Shown here: positions 6,824-14,439 of the stretch, piece after piece
Numbering within the stretch: the first letter of the stretch is position 1
Layout: every line of letters starts with the position of its first letter
NCBI RefSeq assembly: GCF_006716085.1
Contig: NZ_VFON01000001.1
Coordinates: 1,860,001 to 1,924,000, forward strand
Length of the DNA stretch: 64,000 bases
Source of the DNA: Leucobacter komagatae
Lineage (GTDB): Bacteria; Actinomycetota; Actinomycetes; Actinomycetales; Microbacteriaceae
Direction of reading: 5' to 3'
Position numbers and translations under genes: made by a program
Notes under the pieces: generated by a model
Told to the model about the DNA's origin: nothing
Databases searched by the model: none
The model's input: only the letters and a program-made list of their open reading frames with translations

Positions 6824-9800
6824 TTGCAACCACAACTAGCACTTAACCGGCGTCAGCGCCGCAGATTGGGGAAGCCCGTCGCGGTACTCCTTGCGGGTCT
6901 CGTGCTCGCGAGCAGCGTCGGAACGTTCGACGTGTTCCAGCAGCCGACCGCAGCGCACGCGATCTCCGAAGGCGCCGGCGTCAACACGATGGGCGGATTC
7001 GTCGGAGGCTTCCAGCACTCCAACGGCCAGATCGTGTTCTGCGTCGAGATGGGCATGCCCCCGCAGATGGGCATCAACCCAGCACTCGGCGCAACAGCAA
7101 CGTTGCCGGCCTACACGGCGACCGAGTTCCACTCCGGCGTTGGGAACTGGACCAACATCCAGGCACCGGCGCTTTCCGGGAACGGGCTGAAGACGATGAA
7201 CAAGGTCATGTCGAAGTACGGGCAGACCGCGAACGCGAACCAGGCCGCTGCGGTCCAGATCGCGATCTGGGAGATCCGTGCCGCAGGAGCGAACGCCTCG
7301 TATCAGAGCATGCTCTCCGCGATGAAGGGCGCCGTTGATCCTTCGATCGTGTCTAACGCGATGGCGATGATCAAGGAAGCCCAAGCAAGCGACGCGGCCG
7401 AGAACGCGCCAGGAGATCCCCGTATCTTCGGCACGGGCGCATATAAGGGACATGTTGTCGTTGACCCGGGAACCACTGAGCTGACGGTCACCAACGGTAT
7501 CTTTGACGCGACAGGCTCAAACAAGATCACATTCCCCGGTGGAACAAAGACTGTGCAGACTGTCGCTTGGACAGGCAAGGCGCCTTATAATGACGAGGAT
7601 TGGGGCCGCTACTACCGGGTCACCATCAACGGGAAGTACCAGTACCAGTCCAGCCCCGCAGAAGTGTCCTTCGGACACCCCGGAGGATACGGGCAGGGCA
7701 TCGCCTCCGGTACAGCGAGCAAGCCCGTCACTGGCAACTACAAAGCTGTCTACGTCGACCCTGACACGCTCTGGTCGCCCGTCTTGACGACCGAGACCCC
7801 GTCCAAGTTCGTCAAGCGAGGAGAATCGTTCAGCGACACCATCACTTTTGGTATCGCTGATGGATCAAACCCATGGCGCCAGGCCATTCGTGCCGACGGA
7901 TCCACCCAATTCGCACCGATCAAGGCTGAGGGCACTCTCTATGGCCCGTTCCTGCAGGATCCGGCTCTCAACCCGTCTGCTACGCCGCCGAAGGGTGCGC
8001 CAGTGGCGGCGACTGCATCGGTCGCTACTGATTCGAAGAAGGGCCCCGGCACCTACACCGTCGAGAAGGTCGGGAAGTCTGAGGAGGCCGGGTACTACTC
8101 CTGGGTGTGGAAGATCCAGGGTAGCGACCAACTTGCCTCAGTTGTCTCACCCAAGAGCGGCCTCGAAGGGTCGCTGCCAAAGGATTACTTCTTCACGGAT
8201 GGTTTCGGTCAGGCTTCGGAGGGTCAGCTGACTCCGACTGAGCTGCGCTGGTCGACGAAGGTCGCAAAGAAGCAGGTCTCGATCGGTGGGAGGGTCACCG
8301 ACGATGTGGACGTGACGTTGCAGAACGGCGGCTGGCTCCAGAACGCTGAGGGCAACCGCACTCCGTTCACACTCCGTGGCACGGTCTACCTTGCCGATAA
8401 GAAGCCCGTGCAGCAGCCTGTCGCGCCTGAAGGCGCGCAGGTACTCACCACGATGAAGCAGACCGTTGACAGCGTCGCGAAGTTCACGTCGAAGGACATT
8501 AAGGTTCCGCTGAACACGAAGGCGAAGTACGCCACCGTCCAGTGGTGCCTGGTAGACGAAGACCAGACTGACGACGCCAAGGGCAAGGCTGAAGAGTGGT
8601 GCGACGACTACGGCGTACCCTCTGAGACGTTCAAGATCGTCGGCCCCGAGGTCGAAACTCAGGCCATCGAGAAGGGCTCCGTCGCGGGCACCATCCACGA
8701 CGTCGCAACTGTCACCGGTGGACTCCCCGAGAACGCGAAGACCGAGATCGAGTTCGAACTGTTCCTGAAGCCAGAAGCAGGCCAGCCCAAGTACGACAAG
8801 AACTGGAAGCCGATCCTTGACGAGAACGGCGAGACCGACTTGTGGACTGAGGACGAGGTCGCAGACCCCGCCGCCGTGTGCGAGGCGCAGCCCGTCGCAA
8901 AGACCGACCGCGTCGAGGTCACCAAGCTTGGCGAGGTGAAGTCCCCTGACGTGTTCACGCACTCTGCTGGCACGAGCTACTGGGTTGAGTCGACGATCAT
9001 CACTCCGAAGGATCCGAAGGACGGCGGAGAGTTCGAGTACTCGCGTGGCCGCTGCGGGATCCCGAACGAGACCACTGTGATCGAGGGCCCCGAGGTCGAG
9101 ACACAGGCCATCGAGAAGGGCGAAGTCGCGGGCACCATCCACGACGTCGCTGAGGTCACCGGGACGCTCCCGAACGCGTCCAAGACTGAGATCGAGTTCG
9201 AACTGTTCCTGAAGCCCGAGGCCGGCCAGCCCAAGTACGACGAGAACTGGGAAGCGATCGTCGACGAGAACGGTGAGGTCGTCCTGTGGACTGAGGACGA
9301 GGTCGCAGACCCCGCCGCCGTGTGCGAGGCGCAGCCCGTCGCAAAGACCGACCGCGTCGAGGTCACCGAGCTCGGCGAGGTGAAGTCCCCTGACGTGTTC
9401 ACGCACTCTGCTGGCACGAGCTACTGGGTTGAGTCGACGATCATCACTCCGAACGACCCGAAGAACGGTGAAGAGTTCGAGTACTCGCGCGGCCGATGCG
9501 GCATCCCGAACGAGACCACATTGATCGAGGAGCCCAAGGTCCGTACCGAGGGCAAGACCGTCACCGTCGGCGACGAGATCTGGGACACCGCGTTCACGAG
9601 CGAACACGGCGACCTTTCGGAGCTCAAGGATGTCGAGTACAAGATCACGTTCAAGGCGTACACGCGTGAGGACGGAAAAGACATGGTCTGCTCCCCGGAG
9701 AACGAGATCAAGGACTTCGAAGACAAGACCGGTGTCCTCGTTTCCGAGCCTGGCAAGTACGAGTCGAGCAAGGTGAAGACGACCGAGAAGCACATCGGTC

Positions 9801-10063
9801 TCGGCGGCTACCAGGAGACCCTGATCCGAGTCGAGAAGGGCACCGAGATCGAGGTAGCTGTCGGCAAGTGCGGCGAACCGTCAGAGAACCTCGAGGTACG
9901 CAAGAAGCCCGTGGTCCCGGGCCCGCTCGCGTCGACCGGCGGTAACGTCGCTCTCCTCGCCGGCCTCGGCGGCGGTGTGCTCCTGCTGGGCGCAGCTGCA
10001 GTACTCGCGGCAAAGCGGCGCGGCCGCGCTGCAGGCGCAGAGGAGGTGATCGCTACGAACTAA
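6824..10063 (+). CDS. Thioester-domain surface adhesin with LASTG sorting signal
   Basis: A 1079-residue surface protein. There is a signal peptide at residues 17-46. A thioester domain follows, with the bond-forming pair Cys73 (FCVEM) and Gln145 (VQIAIWEI), as in TQxA/VaFE adhesins that bind host or cell surfaces covalently. Three VaFE-like repeats follow (ETQAIEKG, AGTIHDVA, EIEFELFLKPE); the first two are nearly identical. The C-terminus has LASTG (1035-1039), a hydrophobic helix and KRRGR, which fits the LAxTG sortase E class. It starts with TTG. In a conjugative element it may hold mating cells together. Sequence support is strong for the family and inferential for the role. Confidence 0.85.
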   Translation: MQPQLALNRRQRRRLGKPVAVLLAGLVLASSVGTFDVFQQPTAAHAISEGAGVNTMGGFVGGFQHSNGQIVFCVEMGMPPQMGINPALGATATLPAYTATEFHSGVGNWTNIQAPALSGNGLKTMNKVMSKYGQTANANQAAAVQIAIWEIRAAGANASYQSMLSAMKGAVDPSIVSNAMAMIKEAQASDAAENAPGDPRIFGTGAYKGHVVVDPGTTELTVTNGIFDATGSNKITFPGGTKTVQTVAWTGKAPYNDEDWGRYYRVTINGKYQYQSSPAEVSFGHPGGYGQGIASGTASKPVTGNYKAVYVDPDTLWSPVLTTETPSKFVKRGESFSDTITFGIADGSNPWRQAIRADGSTQFAPIKAEGTLYGPFLQDPALNPSATPPKGAPVAATASVATDSKKGPGTYTVEKVGKSEEAGYYSWVWKIQGSDQLASVVSPKSGLEGSLPKDYFFTDGFGQASEGQLTPTELRWSTKVAKKQVSIGGRVTDDVDVTLQNGGWLQNAEGNRTPFTLRGTVYLADKKPVQQPVAPEGAQVLTTMKQTVDSVAKFTSKDIKVPLNTKAKYATVQWCLVDEDQTDDAKGKAEEWCDDYGVPSETFKIVGPEVETQAIEKGSVAGTIHDVATVTGGLPENAKTEIEFELFLKPEAGQPKYDKNWKPILDENGETDLWTEDEVADPAAVCEAQPVAKTDRVEVTKLGEVKSPDVFTHSAGTSYWVESTIITPKDPKDGGEFEYSRGRCGIPNETTVIEGPEVETQAIEKGEVAGTIHDVAEVTGTLPNASKTEIEFELFLKPEAGQPKYDENWEAIVDENGEVVLWTEDEVADPAAVCEAQPVAKTDRVEVTELGEVKSPDVFTHSAGTSYWVESTIITPNDPKNGEEFEYSRGRCGIPNETTLIEEPKVRTEGKTVTVGDEIWDTAFTSEHGDLSELKDVEYKITFKAYTREDGKDMVCSPENEIKDFEDKTGVLVSEPGKYESSKVKTTEKHIGLGGYQETLIRVEKGTEIEVAVGKCGEPSENLEVRKKPVVPGPLASTGGNVALLAGLGGGVLLLGAAAVLAAKRRGRAAGAEEVIATN
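8656..9520 (+). repeat. Tandem intragenic duplication of a VaFE-like module
   Basis: The module at about 8650-9082 is repeated at about 9085-9517 with most bases identical, including long exact blocks around 8853-8920 / 9288-9355 and 8938-9010 / 9373-9445. It encodes two copies of a domain of about 145 residues. Recent duplication or copy-number variation by recombination is likely. Confidence 0.75.
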
Positions 10064-10462
10064 CCTCGAACTCTCCCAAGTATCCCTCCTCCATTGAGGG
10101 ATGTGGTGCCTTAGCCGCTAATGGTAGGTTCCAGTGGTCATTGCGCCTCCTGATCACGTCAGGTGTTGAAATGACCACTGGAACGTGCCCATCACAGAAG
10201 CCCGGATATGGGCACTTTGAGTGCAGGGCGGGAATCCTCTACCTCCGCATTCACGCTGGGGAAGCTCGATGAGTTTCGCAGCGTACGAAGACCAGCTTGC
10301 AGCTCGCCACGGCGTTACTCGGTGGGCTGGCTAAGCAGTGCCGACCACCAGCTACACAACCGACTGTACTCAGTAGATCCAGCGCATCACGGACGAGGGG
10401 GCTGCTGGCGCAACAGGGGCGCACTGCGGGCTACAAGCACAGGCTCCTTCGAGGAGGAATCT
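10064..10462. other. Non-coding stretch between adhesin and peptide cassette
   Basis: This 399-bp stretch holds a long hairpin (listed separately) and a second inverted pair, GTGCCCA and TGGGCAC, at about 10185-10215. Short open frames on the + strand have no ribosome site and no protein-like composition, so I call no gene. Base composition falls towards the cassette. It marks the left edge of the lower-GC cargo. Confidence 0.5.
10128..10184. repeat. Long hairpin with perfect 15-bp arms
   Basis: GTTCCAGTGGTCATT (10128-10142) is exactly complementary to 10170-10184, and an inner CCTGA/TCAGG pair extends the structure. There is no T-tract after it, so it is not a classic terminator on either strand. 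It could terminate the adhesin transcript by another route, or be a recombination or end site of the cargo cassette. Confidence 0.55.
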
Positions 10463-10798
10463 CTACACGTAAGTATTGAACGTGACTGAGGTTGCCGCCT
10501 TGTGCCACCCGGTACAAGTCTTCGTCTGGGCTTGCGTGACTATGCCGGTACCGTACGTCCATGCAGACCTCAAACCACATTTTGTGCCATAAGTTGCCGA
10601 TACCTGCATCTGACCGCATGCCGCAAATGAGGAGTAGGTGCTGACTTCAGAATAAGCAGAGAAACCATGCACGCTAGCGGTCGCAGGAGTGCAGGGCTTC
10701 GAGTTTGAATTTGCCAGCGCAGGACTGCTTGTAATGAGGCTAAGGGCCAGCCCACCAACTGCAGCCAGGGCTAGAGCGCTCTTCTTAAACTTGATCAT
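10463..10798 (-). CDS. Secreted four-cysteine peptide 1 (candidate bacteriocin-like)
   Basis: A 111-residue precursor. The Sec signal peptide (KFKKSALALAAVGGLALSLI...SSPALA) is followed by a mature part of about 80 residues with four cysteines (KPC, AACGQ, GTKCG, KTCTGW) and a core shared with peptide 2: SATYGTKCGLRSAWTYG. The cysteine spacing is conserved between the two, suggesting two disulfides. The second ATG (10798) is chosen because AAGGAG lies at proper spacing. It is read leftwards from the divergent cassette centre, downstream of a lipoprotein gene. The family is not recognised. A toxin or signalling peptide exported near a MacAB-like pump is an inference. Confidence 0.75.
   Translation of the reverse strand: MIKFKKSALALAAVGGLALSLITSSPALANSNSKPCTPATASVHGFSAYSEVSTYSSFAACGQMQVSATYGTKCGLRSAWTYGTGIVTQAQTKTCTGWHKAATSVTFNTYV
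10566..10608 (-). repeat. 43-bp core identical in inverted copy at 11948-11990
   Basis: These 43 bases of the peptide 1 gene are identical to 11948-11990 of peptide 2 in opposite orientation, while the flanking codons differ. They encode the most conserved part (QVSATYGTKCGLRS). Perfect inverted identity could allow gene conversion or inversion of the 1.4 kb between them. Confidence 0.75.
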
Positions 10799-10956
10799 CG
10801 TCATACTCCTTCGTACGATTCTCGAAACTGATCTCTTGTTCAGCTAGGAGAATGTGTGGTTTAAGTTCAATTCCTTGCGGGCTACCATAGGCAGGCCTCA
10901 CGCGAAAGGTCAACTGGCTGAGTCGACCTACAACCACAACTGATCTGTCCAGTTTT

Positions 10957-11535
10957 CTATTCTGCGGACCCCTTTGAGAGATCCACCTGGTCCGCCAGCA
11001 GGGTGGATTGTCCAACCGCAAGGACCCAAACGTCCTTAGTAAGACGGTGCTCGAAAAAGAAGGTGAGCGTGCTGGCTTCGGCAAGCTGTTGTTTCTTGAA
11101 GACGCGTGTATTCCCATCCGAGGACTCCTGGTACTTCCCGGAGCCAAGGAAGTCGATGAGTTCACTCATCTCCTGCGGCGGCAGCTGAGCTGTGAATAGG
11201 TACGTCATGTTGTCACTGTTAGGAACACCCCAGACGCAAAAGCGGGGTGATTGGCCCCATAAGAACGCTTCGAAGCTCCCTGTATCGAGCAATGAGATGA
11301 ACCCCTGATAATTGTCTGTTTCGGCGAGTTGGTCACCGATGAACTCGTAACGGGGCTCAACCGATTGGACTGTTTCAACTGACAAGAGCTGTTCGCAGTA
11401 ATTCTTGGGGGTTTGCGACCGAGATTCTTCTACGGGGGAATGTTCGATGGGCATTGTTGACGTGCTGCACCCGATGAGGAAGCACAAGCTCAACCCGATC
11501 ATTGGAGCTGGAAAGTGAGATTTCATGTTCCGCAT
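10957..11535 (-). CDS. Lipoprotein, candidate partner or immunity protein of peptide 1
   Basis: A protein of about 192 residues with a lipobox (GLSLCFLIGC, Cys near residue 22), so it is a predicted membrane-anchored lipoprotein. The mature part has three further cysteines and no domain I recognise (NYCEQLLSVETVQSVEPRYE, FCVWGVPNSD). It lies upstream of peptide 1 in the same direction with a 158-base gap and faces away from peptide 2. Its place beside a secreted peptide gene suggests immunity or processing, but nothing in the sequence proves it. The ATG at 11535 is preferred over TTG 11547; the start is uncertain. Confidence 0.65.
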   Translation of the reverse strand: MRNMKSHFPAPMIGLSLCFLIGCSTSTMPIEHSPVEESRSQTPKNYCEQLLSVETVQSVEPRYEFIGDQLAETDNYQGFISLLDTGSFEAFLWGQSPRFCVWGVPNSDNMTYLFTAQLPPQEMSELIDFLGSGKYQESSDGNTRVFKKQQLAEASTLTFFFEHRLTKDVWVLAVGQSTLLADQVDLSKGSAE

Positions 11536-11547
11536 GGTAAGCCGCAA

Positions 11548-11745
11548 GTCTCCAGCAGGGCGAGCACAAGTCGACTCCAGACGTCATTCTCAACCCACTC
11601 GTTATGAGATTACTTGAATTCCGCAGTGGCTTGGCCTACGGTGACAAGCAGGAGATCTCATCATTAAGAATCCTGCAGTTTTCGTTCTTAGAAGTAGGTC
11701 CCCGGTACAACACCATTTGTTCTGTCTGGTACAAGGAGGTACCTC
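11548..11745. promoter_or_regulatory. Divergent promoter region of the peptide cassette
   Basis: This 198-bp AT-richer stretch lies between the leftward lipoprotein/peptide 1 unit and the rightward peptide 2/exporter unit, so it must hold promoters for both. GGTACAA occurs twice just before peptide 2 (about 11703 and 11728), the second running into the ribosome site AAGGAGG (11733-11739). I could not assign -35/-10 boxes confidently. Confidence 0.4.
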
Positions 11746-12093
11746 ATGGGTAAGGGTAAACCGCTACTGGCTACAGTTGGCTTAGGAATCGTGATTGGTC
11801 TTGTAGGAGTCCCTGCGGGCTTCGTTACTTCCGCGCAAGCTGGCTATCAAGCTGCTTTTTGTGGTTCTTCTAATCGGGTTGTTCATGGTGAATCGGCGTA
11901 TGGCTCTGTCGATACTTACAGTGGCTACAATAAGGAGTGCGGACAGTTGCAGGTATCGGCAACTTATGGCACAAAATGTGGTTTGAGGTCCGCGTGGACC
12001 TATGGGTATGGCCATGTTGCGCAGCTTCAATCTAAGACTTGTACTGGCTGGCACAAGTCCGCGACTTCAAGTGCATTCACAACGGCTGTCTAA
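11746..12093 (+). CDS. Secreted four-cysteine peptide 2 (candidate bacteriocin-like)
   Basis: A 115-residue precursor. A signal peptide (about residues 5-33, ending TSAQA) precedes a mature part of about 82 residues with four cysteines (AFCGSS, KECGQ, GTKCG, KTCTGW) in the same order as peptide 1, and with the shared core VSATYGTKCGLRSAWTYG and TGWHKSATS. A strong ribosome site AAGGAGG lies seven bases before the ATG. The gene heads the operon with a lipoprotein and a MacAB-like exporter. It does not match the lactococcin 972 pattern well enough to be called that. Secretion is clear; activity is inferred. Confidence 0.8.
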   Translation: MGKGKPLLATVGLGIVIGLVGVPAGFVTSAQAGYQAAFCGSSNRVVHGESAYGSVDTYSGYNKECGQLQVSATYGTKCGLRSAWTYGYGHVAQLQSKTCTGWHKSATSSAFTTAV

Positions 12094-12589
12094 GGCGGGC
12101 TTCGCTTCCGCTATAGCCCTACTCCTTGCTGTGCCCCTGGTAGGTTGTGCGGGAGGCTCTGGGGGTGTTCTTGGCGCCGGATCGGACGCGCCTCAGCCTG
12201 AACCACCAAATAGCATCTCTGCAGAGCAGAAGGCAGCGCTGGAAGACGGTGAGGTTACTCAAGAAGAGTATGAACAGTCGTTTCAGCGCTTTCAGGCTTG
12301 TATGGAAGGGATTGGATTCCCTATCGGGGGAGGTGAAACCGTCGATGGGGTAATTCAGTACTCCGTTCCAGTGGTTTCTGACGATGCGGGCGGAACTGAG
12401 TGTTATGTTCACGAATTTGAGTTCGTTGACCGAGCTTGGCAAACAAAGCCCGAGATTCTAGAGCAGTCCGAGAGCTCAAGGATGGTGAAGGCGTGCCTAA
12501 TCAAGTATGAGATTGAGCCAGCGGAAACCCACTTGGAAAGGTGGGAACAGATCCTCGAAAACAACATCGATCCGGCTTCATGCCACTAG
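12071..12589 (+). CDS. Lipoprotein, candidate partner or immunity protein of peptide 2
   Basis: A 172-residue protein from a GTG overlapping the peptide 2 gene. The signal (SKAGFASAIALLLAVPLVGC) has a lipobox cysteine near residue 26. The mature part is acidic (EQKAALEDGEVTQEEYEQSF) with three cysteines and resembles many small actinobacterial lipoproteins of unknown function. It is unrelated in sequence to the lipoprotein beside peptide 1. The start is chosen so that the signal peptide is intact; an ATG further upstream would add a non-signal leader read from inside peptide 2. Confidence 0.7.
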   Translation: MHSQRLSKAGFASAIALLLAVPLVGCAGGSGGVLGAGSDAPQPEPPNSISAEQKAALEDGEVTQEEYEQSFQRFQACMEGIGFPIGGGETVDGVIQYSVPVVSDDAGGTECYVHEFEFVDRAWQTKPEILEQSESSRMVKACLIKYEIEPAETHLERWEQILENNIDPASCH

Positions 12590-12653
12590 ATTCTCGGGCT
12601 TCCGCGTACCTCCCAGCTAATGCGCGCGGAGTCAAGTAGTTGTTTACGCTTCC

Positions 12654-12661
12654 AAAGGAGG
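12654..12661 (+). promoter_or_regulatory. Ribosome binding site AAAGGAGG deciding a GTG start
   Basis: AAAGGAGG lies nine bases before GTG 12671 and fixes the start of the adaptor protein there, not at the upstream ATG 12620. Confidence 0.75.
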
Positions 12662-12670
12662 ACGCTAGCC

Positions 12671-13780
12671 GTGAAGCCCCGAAAGAAGCAGCACCGGAAC
12701 CCCCGGCCCGTACTCGTCATCTTGCTGATTTGGCTGGTACCTGTAGCTGTGTGGGGTACTGCGATTGTTGCCGATGTTCTAATTCAGCGGAAGGCCAACC
12801 TCCCGGTCCAACCGGAAACAGTGGTGGCAGGATCCAGAACGATTGATGCCAGGCTTGGTGTCCGAGGGGTCGCTACGTTTAAGTCAGAAATGAATCTTCG
12901 TCTTGAAGGACAAGGAACCATCACTCGCTTTGACCTAGTCGTTGGAACTCCAGTTGAACCTGGAACAAAGGCTATGGAAGTGGATGGTGTTCCTCGAATG
13001 GCTTATTCCGGGGAAACTCCATTCTTCCGGGATCTGCACGTTGGTGACGTTGGTAAAGACGTACTGACCCTTACCGAGTTTCTGCGCGACCTCGGGTTTC
13101 TCTCCGGTGAGGAGCCTGGCTCGCTATTCTCCCAGGCGGCGAGTGTCGCGTTGTCAACTTTTCAGAGTGAAGTGAACCTAACACCTGATGGGGTGCTTCG
13201 AAAGGAAGAGTTCATTTACATTCCTCGTGACTTCGGTGAGGTGGTCTCAGTTCAAGTCTCACCTGGTGACCCGGTACCAGCTGACGGGGTCTTCGCGACA
13301 GGATCAGGACAGGTTTCCGCGCTAAGGATTGTTGACTCTGCTGGCGAAAAGCCTCCGAAGGGGTTCCCTGTCCCGGGCGAGTTGCGGCTCTCCGCAGGGC
13401 CAGAAGAGCTACTCATTTCGTCCTTGTCAATATCTGGAGATGAGGCCGTCGAAGTCACTAAGAAACTGAGGTCATGGGCAGCTGAGGAACTAATTGAAGT
13501 GGGAATGGATGACGATTCACAAATTTTTGAGGGATTGCAGATTTCACTCGCAGTTCCCTTTGATGTTGCCTCAGTTCCTTCCACCGCCATCATGGCAGGT
13601 TTGGGCGGGGAAACGTGTGTGATTCAAAATGATGAGGGCTCGGGACCGGAGGCAGTGCCTGTCACAGTTCAACAAATCGCTGGCGAGTTGGGAGTCGTTG
13701 GGATTGATCCGTCTTTAGCAGGTACGCAGGTACTACGTGATGCCAGGAGTGCTACACCGAAAGGCGTGACTTGTCGGTAA
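12671..13780 (+). CDS. HlyD/MacA-like adaptor with peptidoglycan-binding-like domain
   Basis: A 369-residue protein. One N-terminal membrane helix (PVLVILLIWLVPVAVWGTAI) is followed by an extracytoplasmic adaptor. It has a lipoyl-like region (about 60-110), a peptidoglycan-binding-like segment (DVGKDVLTLTEFLRDLGFLS, then AASVALSTFQSEVNLTPDGV; about 125-180), then IYIPRDFGEVVSVQVSPGDP, typical of HlyD/MacA efflux adaptors in Gram-positives. It is followed at once by an ABC ATPase and an FtsX-type permease, so it should be the periplasmic-side part of a peptide exporter or sensor. Confidence 0.8.
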   Translation: MKPRKKQHRNPRPVLVILLIWLVPVAVWGTAIVADVLIQRKANLPVQPETVVAGSRTIDARLGVRGVATFKSEMNLRLEGQGTITRFDLVVGTPVEPGTKAMEVDGVPRMAYSGETPFFRDLHVGDVGKDVLTLTEFLRDLGFLSGEEPGSLFSQAASVALSTFQSEVNLTPDGVLRKEEFIYIPRDFGEVVSVQVSPGDPVPADGVFATGSGQVSALRIVDSAGEKPPKGFPVPGELRLSAGPEELLISSLSISGDEAVEVTKKLRSWAAEELIEVGMDDDSQIFEGLQISLAVPFDVASVPSTAIMAGLGGETCVIQNDEGSGPEAVPVTVQQIAGELGVVGIDPSLAGTQVLRDARSATPKGVTCR

Positions 13781-14439
13781 CGGTTGAGGATGTTGTCGCT
13801 GAGGTGGGGGGACGAAAGATCTTGCAAGGCGTCTCGGCAGAATTTGAGGATGGAGTAATGACCGTTCTTATCGGGCCGTCAGGAACTGGAAAGACCACGT
13901 TGCTGAATCTTCTTGCTGGCTATCTCTCTCCTAGCTCAGGGAGCATTCTCGTTAACGGAATGCCTCCAGACCCTTCTCTTGTCGCTTGGATACCACAAGG
14001 GGTAAATGCACTTGGTCGAAGGACACTTACAGAGAACGTGATGATCGCCCCGTTGAGCGAGGGCGTGGTACGAGCTAGCGCACGGGAGCTCGCAACTCAT
14101 CAGCTGGAACGCGTGGGGCTGGGCGGGAGAGAGGAATCTACTGCTTCCGAACTCTCAGGCGGAGAGCTCCAGCGTTTGGCGATTGCGCGCGCTTTGGCAT
14201 CACGGAAGCCGCTCTTGTTAGCAGATGAGCCAACCGCGAACCTTGACTCTGAGACGGCCGGCGGGATCATCGCCCTCTTGCACTCCTTAAGATGCGAGCG
14301 CACTCTGGTTGTTGCGACACATGACCCCGAACTCATGAGAGCTTCCGAGCGCGTTGTAAGCACAAAAGCATGGGCCAAATCTGGTGCTGGAGCAGAACCG
14401 TTGGCCCAACGAGGTAAGGCTTCGCAAAGAATTGGCTGA
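13771..14439 (+). CDS. ABC transporter ATP-binding protein (MacB/LolD type)
   Basis: A 222-residue ATPase. The Walker A motif is GPSGTGKTT (about 34-42), the Q-loop lies at WIPQGVNAL, the signature motif is LSGGELQRLAIARAL (about 126-140), Walker B is LLLADEPT, the D-loop is ANLDSE, and the switch His lies in VATHD. All are intact. It starts with TTG overlapping the adaptor gene by ten bases. Together with the next gene it forms the motor and membrane parts of a MacAB-like system that probably exports or protects against the four-cysteine peptides. Confidence 0.85.
   Translation: MSVTVEDVVAEVGGRKILQGVSAEFEDGVMTVLIGPSGTGKTTLLNLLAGYLSPSSGSILVNGMPPDPSLVAWIPQGVNALGRRTLTENVMIAPLSEGVVRASARELATHQLERVGLGGREESTASELSGGELQRLAIARALASRKPLLLADEPTANLDSETAGGIIALLHSLRCERTLVVATHDPELMRASERVVSTKAWAKSGAGAEPLAQRGKASQRIG

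Noticed and set aside
8147..9793. 548-residue open frame antisense to the adhesin gene
   Set aside because: It mirrors the repeats and codon bias of the adhesin, has no ribosome site and a Leu/Asp/Arg-biased composition typical of shadows in high-GC DNA.
10208..10489. 93-residue + strand frame between adhesin and peptide 1
   Set aside because: No ribosome site, poor composition and it overlaps the peptide 1 gene and hairpin region.
10463..12093. Lactococcin 972 family assignment for the two peptides
   Set aside because: Size, signal peptide and a nearby ABC exporter fit, but the peptides have four cysteines and lack the lactococcin 972 sequence pattern as I know it, and the exporter is MacAB-like with an adaptor rather than the usual large immunity membrane protein.
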